From assembly GCF_003590335.1 (NCBI RefSeq), contig NZ_MIET01000032.1:124001-188000 (forward strand): a stretch of DNA of 64,000 nt. Reading direction: 5' to 3'. Shown here piece after piece: positions 35,423 to 44,528 of this stretch. The notes under the pieces were generated by a model. The model made no database searches. It was not told the origin of the DNA and worked only from the letters and a program-made list of their open reading frames with translations. The DNA is from Pseudoalteromonas sp. MSK9-3. Its GTDB lineage: Bacteria; Pseudomonadota; Gammaproteobacteria; Enterobacterales; Alteromonadaceae. A program made the position numbers and the translations under genes. The stretch's first letter is position 1; each line of letters opens with the position of its first letter.

Positions 35423-35807
35423 AAGTAAAAAAAAGCCGCTTGAAACCACATCAGGGATCCCAGCCTTGATCTCTCCAAACACGCATGTAGAAGGTAATAT
35501 TACCTGTGAAGGAGAGTTACAGATCGATGGTAAAGTGACAGGAGATCTGATGGTCAACGTACTTATTGTTGGCCAGCATGGGGTGATCGTAGGGAACATC
35601 AAAGCACATCAAGTACTTATAAAAGGCACTGTCGATGGCTGTATTGATGCAGACCAAGTCATGTTAGAAGAAACAGCCAAAGTACATGGAGACGTACTGC
35701 ACGACACATTAAGTATTGAGGCAGGTGCACTCATTGAGGGTAAACTGGCCCATAAGACTGAGGTGACCAATATTACCCCAATTTCTGAGCACTCTAGCGC
35801 ACAATAA
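35412..35807 (+). CDS. Bactofilin (polymer-forming cytoskeletal protein)
   Basis: A 131-residue protein beginning with GTG inside the preceding M23 gene. The bactofilin beta-helix spans about residues 18-115, with repeating hydrophobic turns (ISPNTHVEGNITCEGELQID, GKVTGDL, GVIVGNIKAHQV) and the family's charged, disordered ends. Bactofilins polymerise without nucleotide at the inner membrane and position wall enzymes. Tight coupling to a LytM-type peptidase suggests a local wall-shaping role. Confidence 0.92.
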   Translation: MFSKSKKKPLETTSGIPALISPNTHVEGNITCEGELQIDGKVTGDLMVNVLIVGQHGVIVGNIKAHQVLIKGTVDGCIDADQVMLEETAKVHGDVLHDTLSIEAGALIEGKLAHKTEVTNITPISEHSSAQ

Positions 35808-36272
35808 TTAACGCTGTGTAATATACATATTAATGTCTGCATGGAACACTTTTGTACCATGCAGATCGAACACTTCTACAGGCACAATTAAATCTTCTTT
35901 ATCTTGCCACTCCCTAGGTAGAATAATTTTTGCTTCAGCACGGATGTCTGTTTCCGCTTTTTTTAAGTACTGTACCGTCATGCCTTTGGGGATCCAGCGA
36001 TGCGTCTTATGGGGCACTGTCGCATCGACCATCACACCTGCACAAAGCTCAGCTAAATTACATTGTGCAATGGCATGAATAGTTCCGATGTGATTAAACA
36101 CCGCCTTACGCTTGGGAACCGTGGCTCGACATAGACCCGGCTCTAGATGTGTTATGGCGGGCTTAATTGAAGCAAAGTATGGCGCTTTTCTACATACAGC
36201 TTTGCTAAACAGCCATTGGCCAAATGGTAACCATTTCATTTTTTTATATATTTTAAGAAGTGGAGCAGTCAT
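35808..36272 (-). CDS. DUF4442 hotdog-fold protein
   Basis: A 154-residue protein of the DUF4442 family, related to acyl-CoA thioesterases: N-terminal amphipathic segment, then NHIGTIHAIAQCNLAELCAGV, the hotdog helix region, and GMTVQYLKKAETDIRAEAKI. The function is not established; acyl-CoA or acyl-carrier thioester binding is likely. The start at 36272 has AGGA nine bases upstream. The frame goes on to 36311, but without a ribosome site. It is convergent with bactofilin, and the two stops abut. Confidence 0.78.
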   Translation of the reverse strand: MTAPLLKIYKKMKWLPFGQWLFSKAVCRKAPYFASIKPAITHLEPGLCRATVPKRKAVFNHIGTIHAIAQCNLAELCAGVMVDATVPHKTHRWIPKGMTVQYLKKAETDIRAEAKIILPREWQDKEDLIVPVEVFDLHGTKVFHADINMYITQR

Positions 36273-36442
36273 TCTATATTCCTTCGCAAATTCATACTTC
36301 CAAACTAACACATCAGACCAGATGATAAAACAACCGCCACGTTCAATAGAATAAAATATTTCATGAGATCGGCGTTATGTCCTGTTCTTTTTTACTATGA
36401 TGATTAAAATAGCGCGGTAACGGACTCCCAAAAGAAGTGATC

Positions 36443-37627
36443 ATGACTCAGCCACGCAGTAAATCTCTTATATTTATACTCGCCTTACTCGTTATTTTTT
36501 GTCCATTAGGGATTGATATCTATTTGCCCGCATTTGTTGCTATGCAGCAAGGTTTAAATGTTTCTGAAGGGCATATTCAACAAACTATCAGTGTATATAT
36601 GCTCACGGTTGGTTTAGGGCAGCTTATTGCAGGGCCACTCGCGGATCGATTTGGCCGCAAGCCAGTCGCGATGGCAGGAATATTACTGTTCATGTTAGGC
36701 GCAGCCGTCGCCGTTTTATCACCGAATTGGGAAGTAGTCATGCTCGCACGGGCATTACAAGGGTTTGGTGCTTGTGCCACATTCGTCGCTGCATTTGCGA
36801 TTGTCAGAGATAGCTTTGGTCACAAAGGGAGTGGGCAAATGATCACTTATTTAAATGGTATCGTTTGTTTTATACCCGCACTCGCGCCTCTTTTAGGCGC
36901 TTGGCTAACCGTTGAGTTTGGCTGGCGTAGTAATTTTACTTTTTTAACCGGTTTTGCAATCTTTGGGCTGCTGCTCACACAGCTGCTATTTCGTGAAACA
37001 AAGCCAAAAGACACAGTATATCAAGGGCACATTTTAGATTTAAGACGCTTTTTACCTATGCTCAAAAACACTGAATTTATGTTTAACGCGGCACTTACTA
37101 TGGTCGCAATGGCTGCGATGTTAGTCTTTGTTACCACGACTCCAGGTTGGATCATGAACGAATTACATGGCTCTGTCAGTACATTTACGTTGTGGTTTAC
37201 TATAAATGCAGTCCTTAGTATTGCTGCTTGCTTTGTGGCGCCCCTATTTATCAAAAAGAATTCTCAAAAAGCACTCACACTAGGGCTATCACTGTTTGCC
37301 TTAGGTGCACTACTCATGCTTGTATGCGCTGACATTCGCCACCCTGGCGCAATTATGCTCCCGATGTATATTGCCTCAATCGGGTTTGCATTTACATTAG
37401 GATCTGCTGCCGGAAAAGCGCTATCTGGCTTTCCTAAACAAGCTGGCACTGCCTCTGCACTGATAGGCGTTATGCAAATGAGTGGCGCTGGCTTTTTAGC
37501 GCTCTGTACCCAACAGTTAGCACTGAGCGCGCCAATTCAGCTCGCTATGCATTTGTTATTTTCGGTTCCTTTTTTAATCGTATTACTGAGTAAATCAAAA
37601 CACCTTGTACACAGTAGTGACTGTTAA
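36443..37627 (+). CDS. Bcr/CflA-type MFS drug or metabolite efflux transporter
   Basis: A 394-residue, 12-segment major facilitator protein. Signatures are PLGIDIYLPAF in segment 1, the loop 2-3 motif GPLADRFGRKPV (about 67-78), and RALQGFGACATFVAAFAIVRD in segments 4-5, all typical of the Bcr/CflA drug:proton antiporter branch. Substrates in the family vary (bicyclomycin, chloramphenicol, sulfonamides, cysteine). I start at the ATG at 36443; a GTG two codons upstream is possible. A MITE begins one base after its stop codon, separating it from a terminator 340 bases downstream. Confidence 0.87.
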   Translation: MTQPRSKSLIFILALLVIFCPLGIDIYLPAFVAMQQGLNVSEGHIQQTISVYMLTVGLGQLIAGPLADRFGRKPVAMAGILLFMLGAAVAVLSPNWEVVMLARALQGFGACATFVAAFAIVRDSFGHKGSGQMITYLNGIVCFIPALAPLLGAWLTVEFGWRSNFTFLTGFAIFGLLLTQLLFRETKPKDTVYQGHILDLRRFLPMLKNTEFMFNAALTMVAMAAMLVFVTTTPGWIMNELHGSVSTFTLWFTINAVLSIAACFVAPLFIKKNSQKALTLGLSLFALGALLMLVCADIRHPGAIMLPMYIASIGFAFTLGSAAGKALSGFPKQAGTASALIGVMQMSGAGFLALCTQQLALSAPIQLAMHLLFSVPFLIVLLSKSKHLVHSSDC

Positions 37628-37628
37628 T

Positions 37629-37823
37629 TAACCTCAGGTTTGGATAAAGGTTTTGGAATAGAAAATGTTTTGAAAACAAACTTAACTACAATCCAATGAT
37701 GATATTTCGCTCGATATCAAGGCGCTTTTATGCAGTAATAGCGGGCTATTACAAATGAAAGCAACGCCGAGAGTGCGAAAAACAGCTTTATTGGGCAAAT
37801 TCGCTTATCCAGAGCTGAGGTTA
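37629..37823. mobile_element. 195-bp MITE, copy 1
   Basis: A 195-bp element with inverted ends: left TAACCTCAGGTTTGGATAA, right the complement of TAACCTCAGCTCTGGATAA (two mismatches). It has no coding capacity and carries an internal perfect hairpin GTAATAGC/GCTATTAC. A second copy at 53047-53241 is in opposite orientation, the same length, and differs at eight positions by eye. The TA at both ends fits a TA target duplication, as made by IS630/Tc1-type transposases. None is encoded here. Confidence 0.85.
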
Positions 37824-37965
37824 ATTATTGTGCCTATCAGTCATACAACTGTCATAGTCCTGCTGTTTAATAGTGTGTGACAGATATGGATATGCGCAAA
37901 TTTACAATCGCAATTTGATTTGCATTCGCTCAGCTCAGATCATGTCCCAACCCAACCTAATTGTG

Positions 37966-37989
37966 AGCGGGCACCTAGCCCGCTTTTGT
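37966..37989 (+). terminator. Terminator, probably of the Bcr/CflA gene
   Basis: AGCGGGC and GCCCGCT pair around ACCTA, followed by TTTTG. No gene lies between it and the MITE. It probably belonged to the efflux gene before the MITE inserted, or ends a small RNA. The remaining bases in 37824-38080 show nothing else. Confidence 0.7.
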
Positions 37990-38080
37990 TGCATATTCAC
38001 TTATTCTGATTGCAATAGTTACTGTATTTATTAATGTAAATTATTATACTGTTCAATTAAAAATAATAATTAGAATATCC

Positions 38081-38710
38081 ATGCTCAATCCAGACTCTTT
38101 ACTGTCATTTATCATTGCAAGTACAATTATTGCTGTCGCACCTGGGCCATCCAATGCATTTTTAATGGCGCAAACATTTACCAATGGGCGCACAGCGGGC
38201 ATGCAAAGTGCGCTGGGGTTTGCGATGGGGGGAGTAATACATACCGTTTTTGCTGTTGTAGGCCTATCAGCATTATTAAAAGCATCGCCCATTGCTTATT
38301 CAACGGTGCAATATTTAGGGGCTGCATACCTAGGCTATTTAGGGATCATGACCATAAAATCAAGCCTACAGCACCAAGAGCCTGTGAAGGATAAACCGCA
38401 CGTCAGCACCAAAAAAACCAGCAACGTTTTTTTTCAAGCCATGATGACTGAGGTACTCAACCCGAAGGTTGCGTTATTTTTTATCGCATTTATCCCTCAG
38501 TTCGTTGACCCGAGCCTTTCATCAACCACTTTACAACTGGCTATATTAGGCCTGCTGTACCCTATTATGGCCTTTCCCATTGATTGTGCTTATATTTATG
38601 CTGGAGACAAAATTGCCAATTACTTCCGTAAACACCCTCAAGCTCCACTATGGATAGATAGAGTCTCTGGGCTTATTTTCATTGCCTTAGCAATTAATCT
38701 TCTGCTGTAA
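38081..38710 (+). CDS. LysE/RhtB family amino acid exporter
   Basis: A 209-residue inner-membrane protein with about six segments. The LysE family signature APGPSNAFLMAQTFTNGRTAGMQ is near residues 21-43, with LGAAYLGYLGI and the conserved NPKVALFFIAFIPQF. Members export amino acids such as lysine, threonine, homoserine or leucine; the specificity cannot be read. It seems to be a single gene, convergent with yegD, with a hairpin between them. Confidence 0.9.
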   Translation: MLNPDSLLSFIIASTIIAVAPGPSNAFLMAQTFTNGRTAGMQSALGFAMGGVIHTVFAVVGLSALLKASPIAYSTVQYLGAAYLGYLGIMTIKSSLQHQEPVKDKPHVSTKKTSNVFFQAMMTEVLNPKVALFFIAFIPQFVDPSLSSTTLQLAILGLLYPIMAFPIDCAYIYAGDKIANYFRKHPQAPLWIDRVSGLIFIALAINLLL

Positions 38711-38730
38711 TAAAGCATCCATACAGAGCA

Positions 38731-38754
38731 GGGCTTTAACTGGAGTTAAAGCCC
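38731..38754. terminator. Hairpin between convergent exporter gene and yegD
   Basis: GGGCTTTAACT and AGTTAAAGCCC form an 11-bp perfect stem with a two-base loop. It lies 20 bases after one stop codon and 33 from the other. T-tracts are weak on both sides. Confidence 0.6.
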
Positions 38755-38787
38755 AATTAAGATGGCAACAAAAAACGCCCGACATGA

Positions 38788-40158
38788 TCAACGAAAGATT
38801 TGTTCAGCCCACTTAGTTAAACCTGCAGTGACACTGCCAAAGTTATCGCCATTTAGCATCGGTATATCACCCAAAGCTTGCTGCAACTTCGCCTTTAATA
38901 ATGGTGACTGTGCGCTGCCCCCTGTTAAATAAATTACATCTGGTTGGGTATTGGCATCACTAATAGCTTGTTTTGCTAAAGCGCAAATTTGTATTAGGCT
39001 GTCATCAATAGACTCAGCTAATTCATTTACAGACACTGTTTGATTCAAGCCCTGTTCAATAAAGCTTAAATTTGCTGCAATTTGCGCTTCTTGCGAAAGT
39101 GAAATTTTACCCAATTCACCCTGTCGAACAATTTGGTGGCCTAGCTTTTGCTGCTGCACCGTGATCAAACGAGCTAGCTTGTGCGGTTCACCAACATCCC
39201 TAAGCATAGACTCTAGTGCTCTGCTGTTTGAGCTGCTATAAAAGTCGGTTTGTAAATGTAGATCGTTAATTTTACACGCTTGCCAAAAAGGCTGATTTGG
39301 CATAGGCAACCCTGATTTTAACTGGCTACCCAATCCACATAATGGCATTAATTTATGATACGACAATGCGATATCTAAATCGTTACCGCCAATACGCTTA
39401 CCGCTATGCGATAAAAAGTCTTGCTCTCTAACACTTTTGCCTCGGTAGCTCGGCCCCATTTGTACAAATGAGCAATCACTGGTGCCTCCACCAATGTCCA
39501 CAACCAACACTTTTTTGTCTTCACTCAGAGATGTTTCATAATCAATACCAGCGGCAAGCGGCTCAAATAAGAAGTCTACTTCCTGAAAACCAGCGCGCTT
39601 TGCTGCGACGGTCAAAATATCCGTCGCTTGTTGGTTACTTTGTTCGCCACCTATGGCTTGGAAGTTAACCGGGCGACCAATGACGGTATGCGTTAACGCT
39701 TGCCCTAGTTGGTGTTCAGCACGCTGCTTAATTTGCATTATCATTGCTGTGGCAATGTCTTCAAAAAAAGCGATCTGTTGGGCTTTTAAACCAACAGCCC
39801 CAAAGAAAGATTTAGGAGACTTAACAAAATAACCTTCTTCAGGAAAATCAATATATTCAGAGATAGCTGCTGAACCGATGGCTAACCCTGACTCAGACTG
39901 ACTTAAACCTAAATCACGACGGATCGCTGGCAGTGAGTTTAAAGTGTTAGCCCGCGACTCACAGTACCGAGCAGCTTCTGTGGCATTGCGGTTTTGAAGT
40001 TGCTTAGCAACATAATCAACAACCAGCGCATTGTGTTGTGCGTATAGTGTAGAAGGTAAGTAAGTGCATTCTGCTTCTAAGTTAATTAATTTTACGCCCT
40101 GTTCGTCCATGACGCCCATTGCACAATTAGAACTTCCATAATCAAAACCAACTATCAT
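38788..40158 (-). CDS. yegD: YegD, Hsp70-like chaperone protein
   Basis: A 456-residue member of the divergent Hsp70 subfamily YegD. The ATPase motifs are present: phosphate 1 GFDYGSSNCAMGV, phosphate 2 VVDIGGGTSDCSFV (about 225-238) and the adenosine motif YLTGGSAQSPLL near the C-terminus, with GKRIGGNDLDIAL. It lacks the substrate-binding domain of DnaK, and its role is not well defined in any bacterium. A GAGG site precedes the ATG. The next gene on the same strand (ligE) is further upstream in coordinates but transcribed separately or as a loose unit. Confidence 0.88.
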   Translation of the reverse strand: MIVGFDYGSSNCAMGVMDEQGVKLINLEAECTYLPSTLYAQHNALVVDYVAKQLQNRNATEAARYCESRANTLNSLPAIRRDLGLSQSESGLAIGSAAISEYIDFPEEGYFVKSPKSFFGAVGLKAQQIAFFEDIATAMIMQIKQRAEHQLGQALTHTVIGRPVNFQAIGGEQSNQQATDILTVAAKRAGFQEVDFLFEPLAAGIDYETSLSEDKKVLVVDIGGGTSDCSFVQMGPSYRGKSVREQDFLSHSGKRIGGNDLDIALSYHKLMPLCGLGSQLKSGLPMPNQPFWQACKINDLHLQTDFYSSSNSRALESMLRDVGEPHKLARLITVQQQKLGHQIVRQGELGKISLSQEAQIAANLSFIEQGLNQTVSVNELAESIDDSLIQICALAKQAISDANTQPDVIYLTGGSAQSPLLKAKLQQALGDIPMLNGDNFGSVTAGLTKWAEQIFR

Positions 40159-40211
40159 ACGACCTCACAACACAAAAAAAGGTCGCGCAGAGTAACACAC
40201 TTAGCGAGTGA

Positions 40212-41054
40212 TTAAAATGTCGTTTTCGGCCCTAAAAAAACCGCAAAACGAGGTTTGCCATACTTAGTAAAACCTTGATGACGAAACGACACTATAGAGC
40301 CGATTTCGGGCGGTGTATCACGCTCCTTATCACTCAACCCTGAGCCAATTTTAAATTCAATACCAGACTCGTTTTTCACGAGCAAAGCACCCGTTTTACC
40401 ACTATAACGTCCTTTACCTGGTAAATGTGCAATCACTTTCGCTTCAGCATCCTGATAGGGCTTATATTTAAGTAAATTCTTTGTTCTCCCCCCTACATGC
40501 TTTGCACTGCTTAAATGCAGCATCACACCTTCCCCGCCTTTTTTAACAACAGTATTAAAAAAGCGCTCTAGTTGTCGGTGGTTTTCAAAACGATGCTGAA
40601 CAACGGGTTTCACATGGGGTAACGCAACTTTTGATAAAGTCTGATGATATAGCTGATACCTTTGGCTAAAAGGCTGAGTACTGTCTGGTGCATCAAAGAC
40701 CATATAACTTACTTGTTGCCAGTTCTTGTTATTAGGCACTCTGCGCCTCGCTAACGAGCTAACATAAGCAAAGTTATTGTAGCCTGCCCATAACTCGCCA
40801 TCTAACCACTGGTTTGGTAATTTATCAGTAAACCATGCCGGTGCATGGATCACATTCCCCGTGCGGGTTTTAAGCTGTTTACCATCCCAAATGGCTCGGA
40901 CGCCGTCATATTTTTCGCTCACATGGTAAAAACTAACGGGGAGTTCTGCCTGATAACGTTTCGCCAGTTGAACCGAATAAGACAATGGCTCTGCTATCGC
41001 AAAATTAGCGAATGAAAATAATAATGTGGCCCATAAGATCCATCTAATACTCAT
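40212..41054 (-). CDS. Periplasmic ATP-dependent DNA ligase (Lig E type)
   Basis: A 280-residue minimal ATP-dependent ligase with a signal peptide (about 1-21, ending AIA) predicting export. The nucleotidyltransferase motif SEKYDGVRA gives catalytic Lys48. Later motifs TRTGN, LDGELW, KGGEGVMLH and LLKYKP follow, and an OB-fold occupies the C-terminus (about 205-280). Exported Lig E enzymes occur in Haemophilus, Neisseria and Vibrio and are suspected to act in DNA uptake or on extracellular DNA. GGAG lies six bases before the ATG. Confidence 0.88.
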   Translation of the reverse strand: MSIRWILWATLLFSFANFAIAEPLSYSVQLAKRYQAELPVSFYHVSEKYDGVRAIWDGKQLKTRTGNVIHAPAWFTDKLPNQWLDGELWAGYNNFAYVSSLARRRVPNNKNWQQVSYMVFDAPDSTQPFSQRYQLYHQTLSKVALPHVKPVVQHRFENHRQLERFFNTVVKKGGEGVMLHLSSAKHVGGRTKNLLKYKPYQDAEAKVIAHLPGKGRYSGKTGALLVKNESGIEFKIGSGLSDKERDTPPEIGSIVSFRHQGFTKYGKPRFAVFLGPKTTF

Positions 41055-41103
41055 GTTAGGCTCCTTGCACTTAATGAGAATAAAGTTGAGACTGAAGTGT
41101 AGC

Positions 41104-41763
41104 TTAATTTGAAATTAATTGTGTAATATGCTGCCACGCAGCCTTTAAGTCTTGAGCTATAACACTTGCACCTGTGGCGTCTTGGTCTTTTGAATGTGCA
41201 TTGGGTACCAAAATTGTTTGCACGCCTGCAGCACAAGCCGAGCATAATCCGGTATACGTATCTTCAATAGCCACCGCCTGCTGTGGTGATTTTTCAATCA
41301 ACGACAACGCATGCGTATATGGCTCAGGGTGAGGTTTAGGCTGAGTAATATCATCTTTACACACCACCACAGCAAAATACTGTAACAAGTCGTAATGACG
41401 CAACACAGGTATAGCCTCTGCACGCGTACTGCCAGTAACCAATGCTAACTGAAACTCTCTACTGGCCAAAAGTAATACCTCTTGGGCAAAAGGCATTAAA
41501 GAAGGGATAGACGTCGCCGCGGTATCAACAAAATAACGATTTTTACTGTCAGCAAGAGAAGCCGCACTTTGCGTAAGACTATGGCGCTCTTTTAATACCG
41601 CAGCCGAATGTAATGTCGGTACACCAGAAAATTCATCACAAAATGCGCTCTCGCTATAACTTACTCCAAATGGTGCAAGAACTTTCAGCCAACTTCTGTA
41701 ATGTAACGCTTCAGAATTAACCAAAGTTCCATCAAAATCAAATAGTAGTGCTTTAATATCCAT
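41104..41763 (-). CDS. HAD-superfamily sugar-phosphatase/phosphoglucomutase-like protein
   Basis: A 219-residue HAD hydrolase of the beta-phosphoglucomutase-like group. Motif 1 is LLFDFDGTLVNSE with nucleophile Asp8, motif 2 LALVTGSTRAE, motif 3 the Lys in QPKPHPEPY, and motif 4 AIEDTYTGL. A helical cap is inserted after motif 1. The substrate is unknown; relatives such as YqaB and YieH remove phosphate from small sugars or nucleotides. It lies 50 bases upstream of ligE on the same strand, possibly co-transcribed. Confidence 0.87.
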   Translation of the reverse strand: MDIKALLFDFDGTLVNSEALHYRSWLKVLAPFGVSYSESAFCDEFSGVPTLHSAAVLKERHSLTQSAASLADSKNRYFVDTAATSIPSLMPFAQEVLLLASREFQLALVTGSTRAEAIPVLRHYDLLQYFAVVVCKDDITQPKPHPEPYTHALSLIEKSPQQAVAIEDTYTGLCSACAAGVQTILVPNAHSKDQDATGASVIAQDLKAAWQHITQLISN

Positions 41764-41794
41764 TCATGCTCCTTGCATCATTTGGGGTAATATT

Positions 41795-42094
41795 TTATTG
41801 GCTCAAACCTGCTGGTGGCTCTGCACTGGCGGGCAAGCCGGTTTCAACTTCCACAAGTTCATATCCGCGTTCTTTGCGCGCAACTTTAAGCACAGGCTTA
41901 TCAAACGCTGACTTCAATCGCTCAGAATCCGCCTGCAGTTCATCCATAGAACGACCAAAAGGCGCCGCGCCTGTTTCTGACCAATTACTAACTTTACCAT
42001 TTAAGTTATATTCAACCTCATGGATTTGATATAACGCAGGTTCATCTTTTGTTGTATCACAAAAAATCACCCGATAATTCCAAAAACCAGCCAT
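41795..42094 (-). CDS. Small conserved protein of unknown function
   Basis: A 99-residue soluble protein with an ATG preceded by GAGAGA. It opens MAGFWNYRVIFC and contains HEVEYNLNGKVSNWSE and a Pro-rich end. The shape (a strand, 'EVEYN' and 'W' positions) resembles short proteins described only as hypothetical in marine gammaproteobacteria. No catalytic motif is visible. It starts the minus-strand run that continues into the HAD gene 31 bases on, so the two may be co-transcribed. Confidence 0.65.
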   Translation of the reverse strand: MAGFWNYRVIFCDTTKDEPALYQIHEVEYNLNGKVSNWSETGAAPFGRSMDELQADSERLKSAFDKPVLKVARKERGYELVEVETGLPASAEPPAGLSQ

Positions 42095-42162
42095 ACATAT
42101 TCTCTCTCTATTGCAATGTTTGTGACTTTATCAGCTCTTAAGCTTTTTTTCATTACAGATAC

Positions 42163-42187
42163 AAAAAAACCCGCACTGTGTGCGAGT
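42163..42187 (-). terminator. Terminator of the TonB-dependent receptor gene
   Basis: On the minus strand CTCGCAC and GTGCGGG form a stem (one G-T pair) followed by a seven-T run. It lies about 30 bases past the receptor stop. Confidence 0.85.
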
Positions 42188-42218
42188 TTTACATTAAATA
42201 CTTTGCTAAACGACGGGT

Positions 42219-44528
42219 TTAGAAAAAGCGTACCTTAAACTCAGCACCAACAAAGCGCTCTTCATTTAACATACCGGTGTTGTTGTTGAAATCAACGCCA
42301 CCAATCACTGTTTGCTCATCGAATAAGTTACGCACGAATACCGACGCTTCATACTCATTATCACCTTCGGCCCATGCATATCCTGCACGAACACCGGTTT
42401 CAAACAAAGCATCGCCTTTAAACTCTACCGATTCATATAAGAAAAAGTTAATTTCACTACGATACGAAACATCACCATATACAAAGAACTCACCACCTTC
42501 TAACTCTTTTGAATAACGTAACGTTGCATTCGTAATCCACTCAGGTGCATGTGGTAAACTATTACCATCTAGAATTGCACGAGGCTCAGGACCATTAGGA
42601 CCTTGCACCATATAAGTCGGATCTGTCACTGTACATTGACTACAAACCGCTACAGCTAAATCATTGTCACTTAACTCAGTATTATTGTAGCTCAAGTTAA
42701 ATGTCGCATTGAGTTCATCCGTTAGCACCCATTCAGTATCAAGCTCGAAGCCATAGCCTGTAGTTTTATCGGCATTGATTAAGCGGTTAAAGTTAGCCCC
42801 ACCACCAACAGCCGTTAACTGCTGATCATTCATTTGGAAGTAAAATACAGTGGCATTAACACGGCCTTGGCCATCTAATACATCTGACTTTATACCAGCC
42901 TCGATCGAATTAATCGTTTCAGACTCAGCCACAGTCACTTCGTCACCAAATAAAATACGGCCCTGAACACTTGGCGCTCTAAAACCATTGGCAATACGTG
43001 CAAACAAGTTAATGTCATCACTGTACTTATATGCCGCACTTAAGTCCCAGCTTACATGGCTATCACTTGGGTTAGCACTGCCTTCTTTAAAATCTGATGC
43101 ACCAGTAAATGGCACTGGCGTTTTAGTACGCTTAGCGTAAAACTCTTTGTCATCATCTGAATAACGAAGACCAGCTGTAATTTTCAGATCATCTGTTAAT
43201 GTGTAATCTAAAGAACCAAATACGGCCCAAGCTGAAGTACTTTGATCTTGCACTGCATAACCGTTTTGTAAACCAAAGTTACTATTAGCAGCATCGTAAG
43301 CACCCGTATCAAAGCTATAGCTTTCAATCGTTAGGTCTTCATCAAATAAGAAAACACCAACCTGGTAATTCACATCACCAGAGAAATTACTTGATAAACG
43401 AAGCTCTTGAGTTAGCTGGTCATGATCAGGGATAACATCGGCAGTTTCTGATGAAAATGGAATAACACCTGGTCCCATTGATGGTGCAAATGCATTACCG
43501 TAACCACCATCCACATCAGCTCTAGAATAAATCTCAGCACTTTCCCATGCGGTAATAGACGTTACTGTATGCTCTTTTAAGTCCCATTCAAGCTTTAAAC
43601 TAAGACCTTGTGTGTCAACCTGCTGTGTTGCACGAGAAGCCGCATCATGATAAACCACATCATTATCATAAAGTGGGTTAATGTTGTTTGTACCCGCTTC
43701 AATTAAGTTAGCGCGAAATGCGATTGGACGACCGTCTAAATCACGTACGTGATAGTTTAATAAACCAGTGAAGTCGTCGCCTTCATATAAAAACTGTACA
43801 CGCGCTGCTTTTTCGCTGTAACCACCTAATGAGTTTTCTTTTTCAAACCCTGGCGCTTTAACATCAATGTAATCTTCTTTATCTTGCCACAACACAGAAA
43901 CGCGTGTTGAAATACGATCTGTCAAACCAGTGCCAAATGCACCTTCAAAATCTGTAGACCCTTTACTGCCGTATGACAATGCACCATATGCATCGAACTC
44001 TTGGCTCGGCTTTACAGAATCAAACTTAACAAGGCCTGCAGGTGTATTACGACCAAAAAGCGTGCCTTGAGGCCCTCTTAATACTTCAACTCGTTCGATA
44101 TCAAAAACAGGAAAACCTTTTAAAATTGGGTTTTCTTGTACAACATCATCAACAACCAAAGATACAGGCTGTGAGGCATTTAGATCGAAATCTGTATTAC
44201 CTAAACCACGAACATAAAAACGTGGGAATGTACGACCGAATGAAGATTCAACCGATAAACTCGGGATCTTTGCATTCATAAAACGAATATCCATACCCGC
44301 AGAGCTGTAAGCATCTAAGTTATCGCCTTGTAAGGCAGAAACAGATACAGGCACTTCTTGTGCATTTTCAACACGCTTACGCGCAGTGATTTGAATAACT
44401 TCTAATTGATTACTTTTCGCACTTGTGTCGTTTTCAGCTGCGATAGAAGAAAATGAAGTACCTGCTACAGCAGAGAACAACGTTGCATTAATCAGGGTAG
44501 CTAACGTAGATCTTTTCATTGCTTTCAT
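42219..44528 (-). CDS. TonB-dependent outer-membrane receptor
   Basis: A 769-residue receptor with a signal peptide (about 1-30), a TonB-box-like IQITA near residue 46, a plug domain (about 55-165: VLRGPQGTLFGRNTPAGLV) and a 22-strand barrel ending VGAEFKVRFF with terminal Phe. The plug signature and length fit the 'proteobacterial TonB receptor' group used for siderophores, vitamin B12 or plant/algal compounds. The ligand cannot be told from sequence, and no linked pathway genes are adjacent. A second ATG at 44519 is possible. It is preceded by a 490-base region with GGACA palindromes and followed by a terminator. Confidence 0.92.
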   Translation of the reverse strand: MKAMKRSTLATLINATLFSAVAGTSFSSIAAENDTSAKSNQLEVIQITARKRVENAQEVPVSVSALQGDNLDAYSSAGMDIRFMNAKIPSLSVESSFGRTFPRFYVRGLGNTDFDLNASQPVSLVVDDVVQENPILKGFPVFDIERVEVLRGPQGTLFGRNTPAGLVKFDSVKPSQEFDAYGALSYGSKGSTDFEGAFGTGLTDRISTRVSVLWQDKEDYIDVKAPGFEKENSLGGYSEKAARVQFLYEGDDFTGLLNYHVRDLDGRPIAFRANLIEAGTNNINPLYDNDVVYHDAASRATQQVDTQGLSLKLEWDLKEHTVTSITAWESAEIYSRADVDGGYGNAFAPSMGPGVIPFSSETADVIPDHDQLTQELRLSSNFSGDVNYQVGVFLFDEDLTIESYSFDTGAYDAANSNFGLQNGYAVQDQSTSAWAVFGSLDYTLTDDLKITAGLRYSDDDKEFYAKRTKTPVPFTGASDFKEGSANPSDSHVSWDLSAAYKYSDDINLFARIANGFRAPSVQGRILFGDEVTVAESETINSIEAGIKSDVLDGQGRVNATVFYFQMNDQQLTAVGGGANFNRLINADKTTGYGFELDTEWVLTDELNATFNLSYNNTELSDNDLAVAVCSQCTVTDPTYMVQGPNGPEPRAILDGNSLPHAPEWITNATLRYSKELEGGEFFVYGDVSYRSEINFFLYESVEFKGDALFETGVRAGYAWAEGDNEYEASVFVRNLFDEQTVIGGVDFNNNTGMLNEERFVGAEFKVRFF

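Noticed and set aside
36112..36354. 80-codon plus-strand frame antisense to the DUF4442 gene
   Set aside because: It is a shadow of the minus-strand gene, which has clear family motifs and a good ribosome site.
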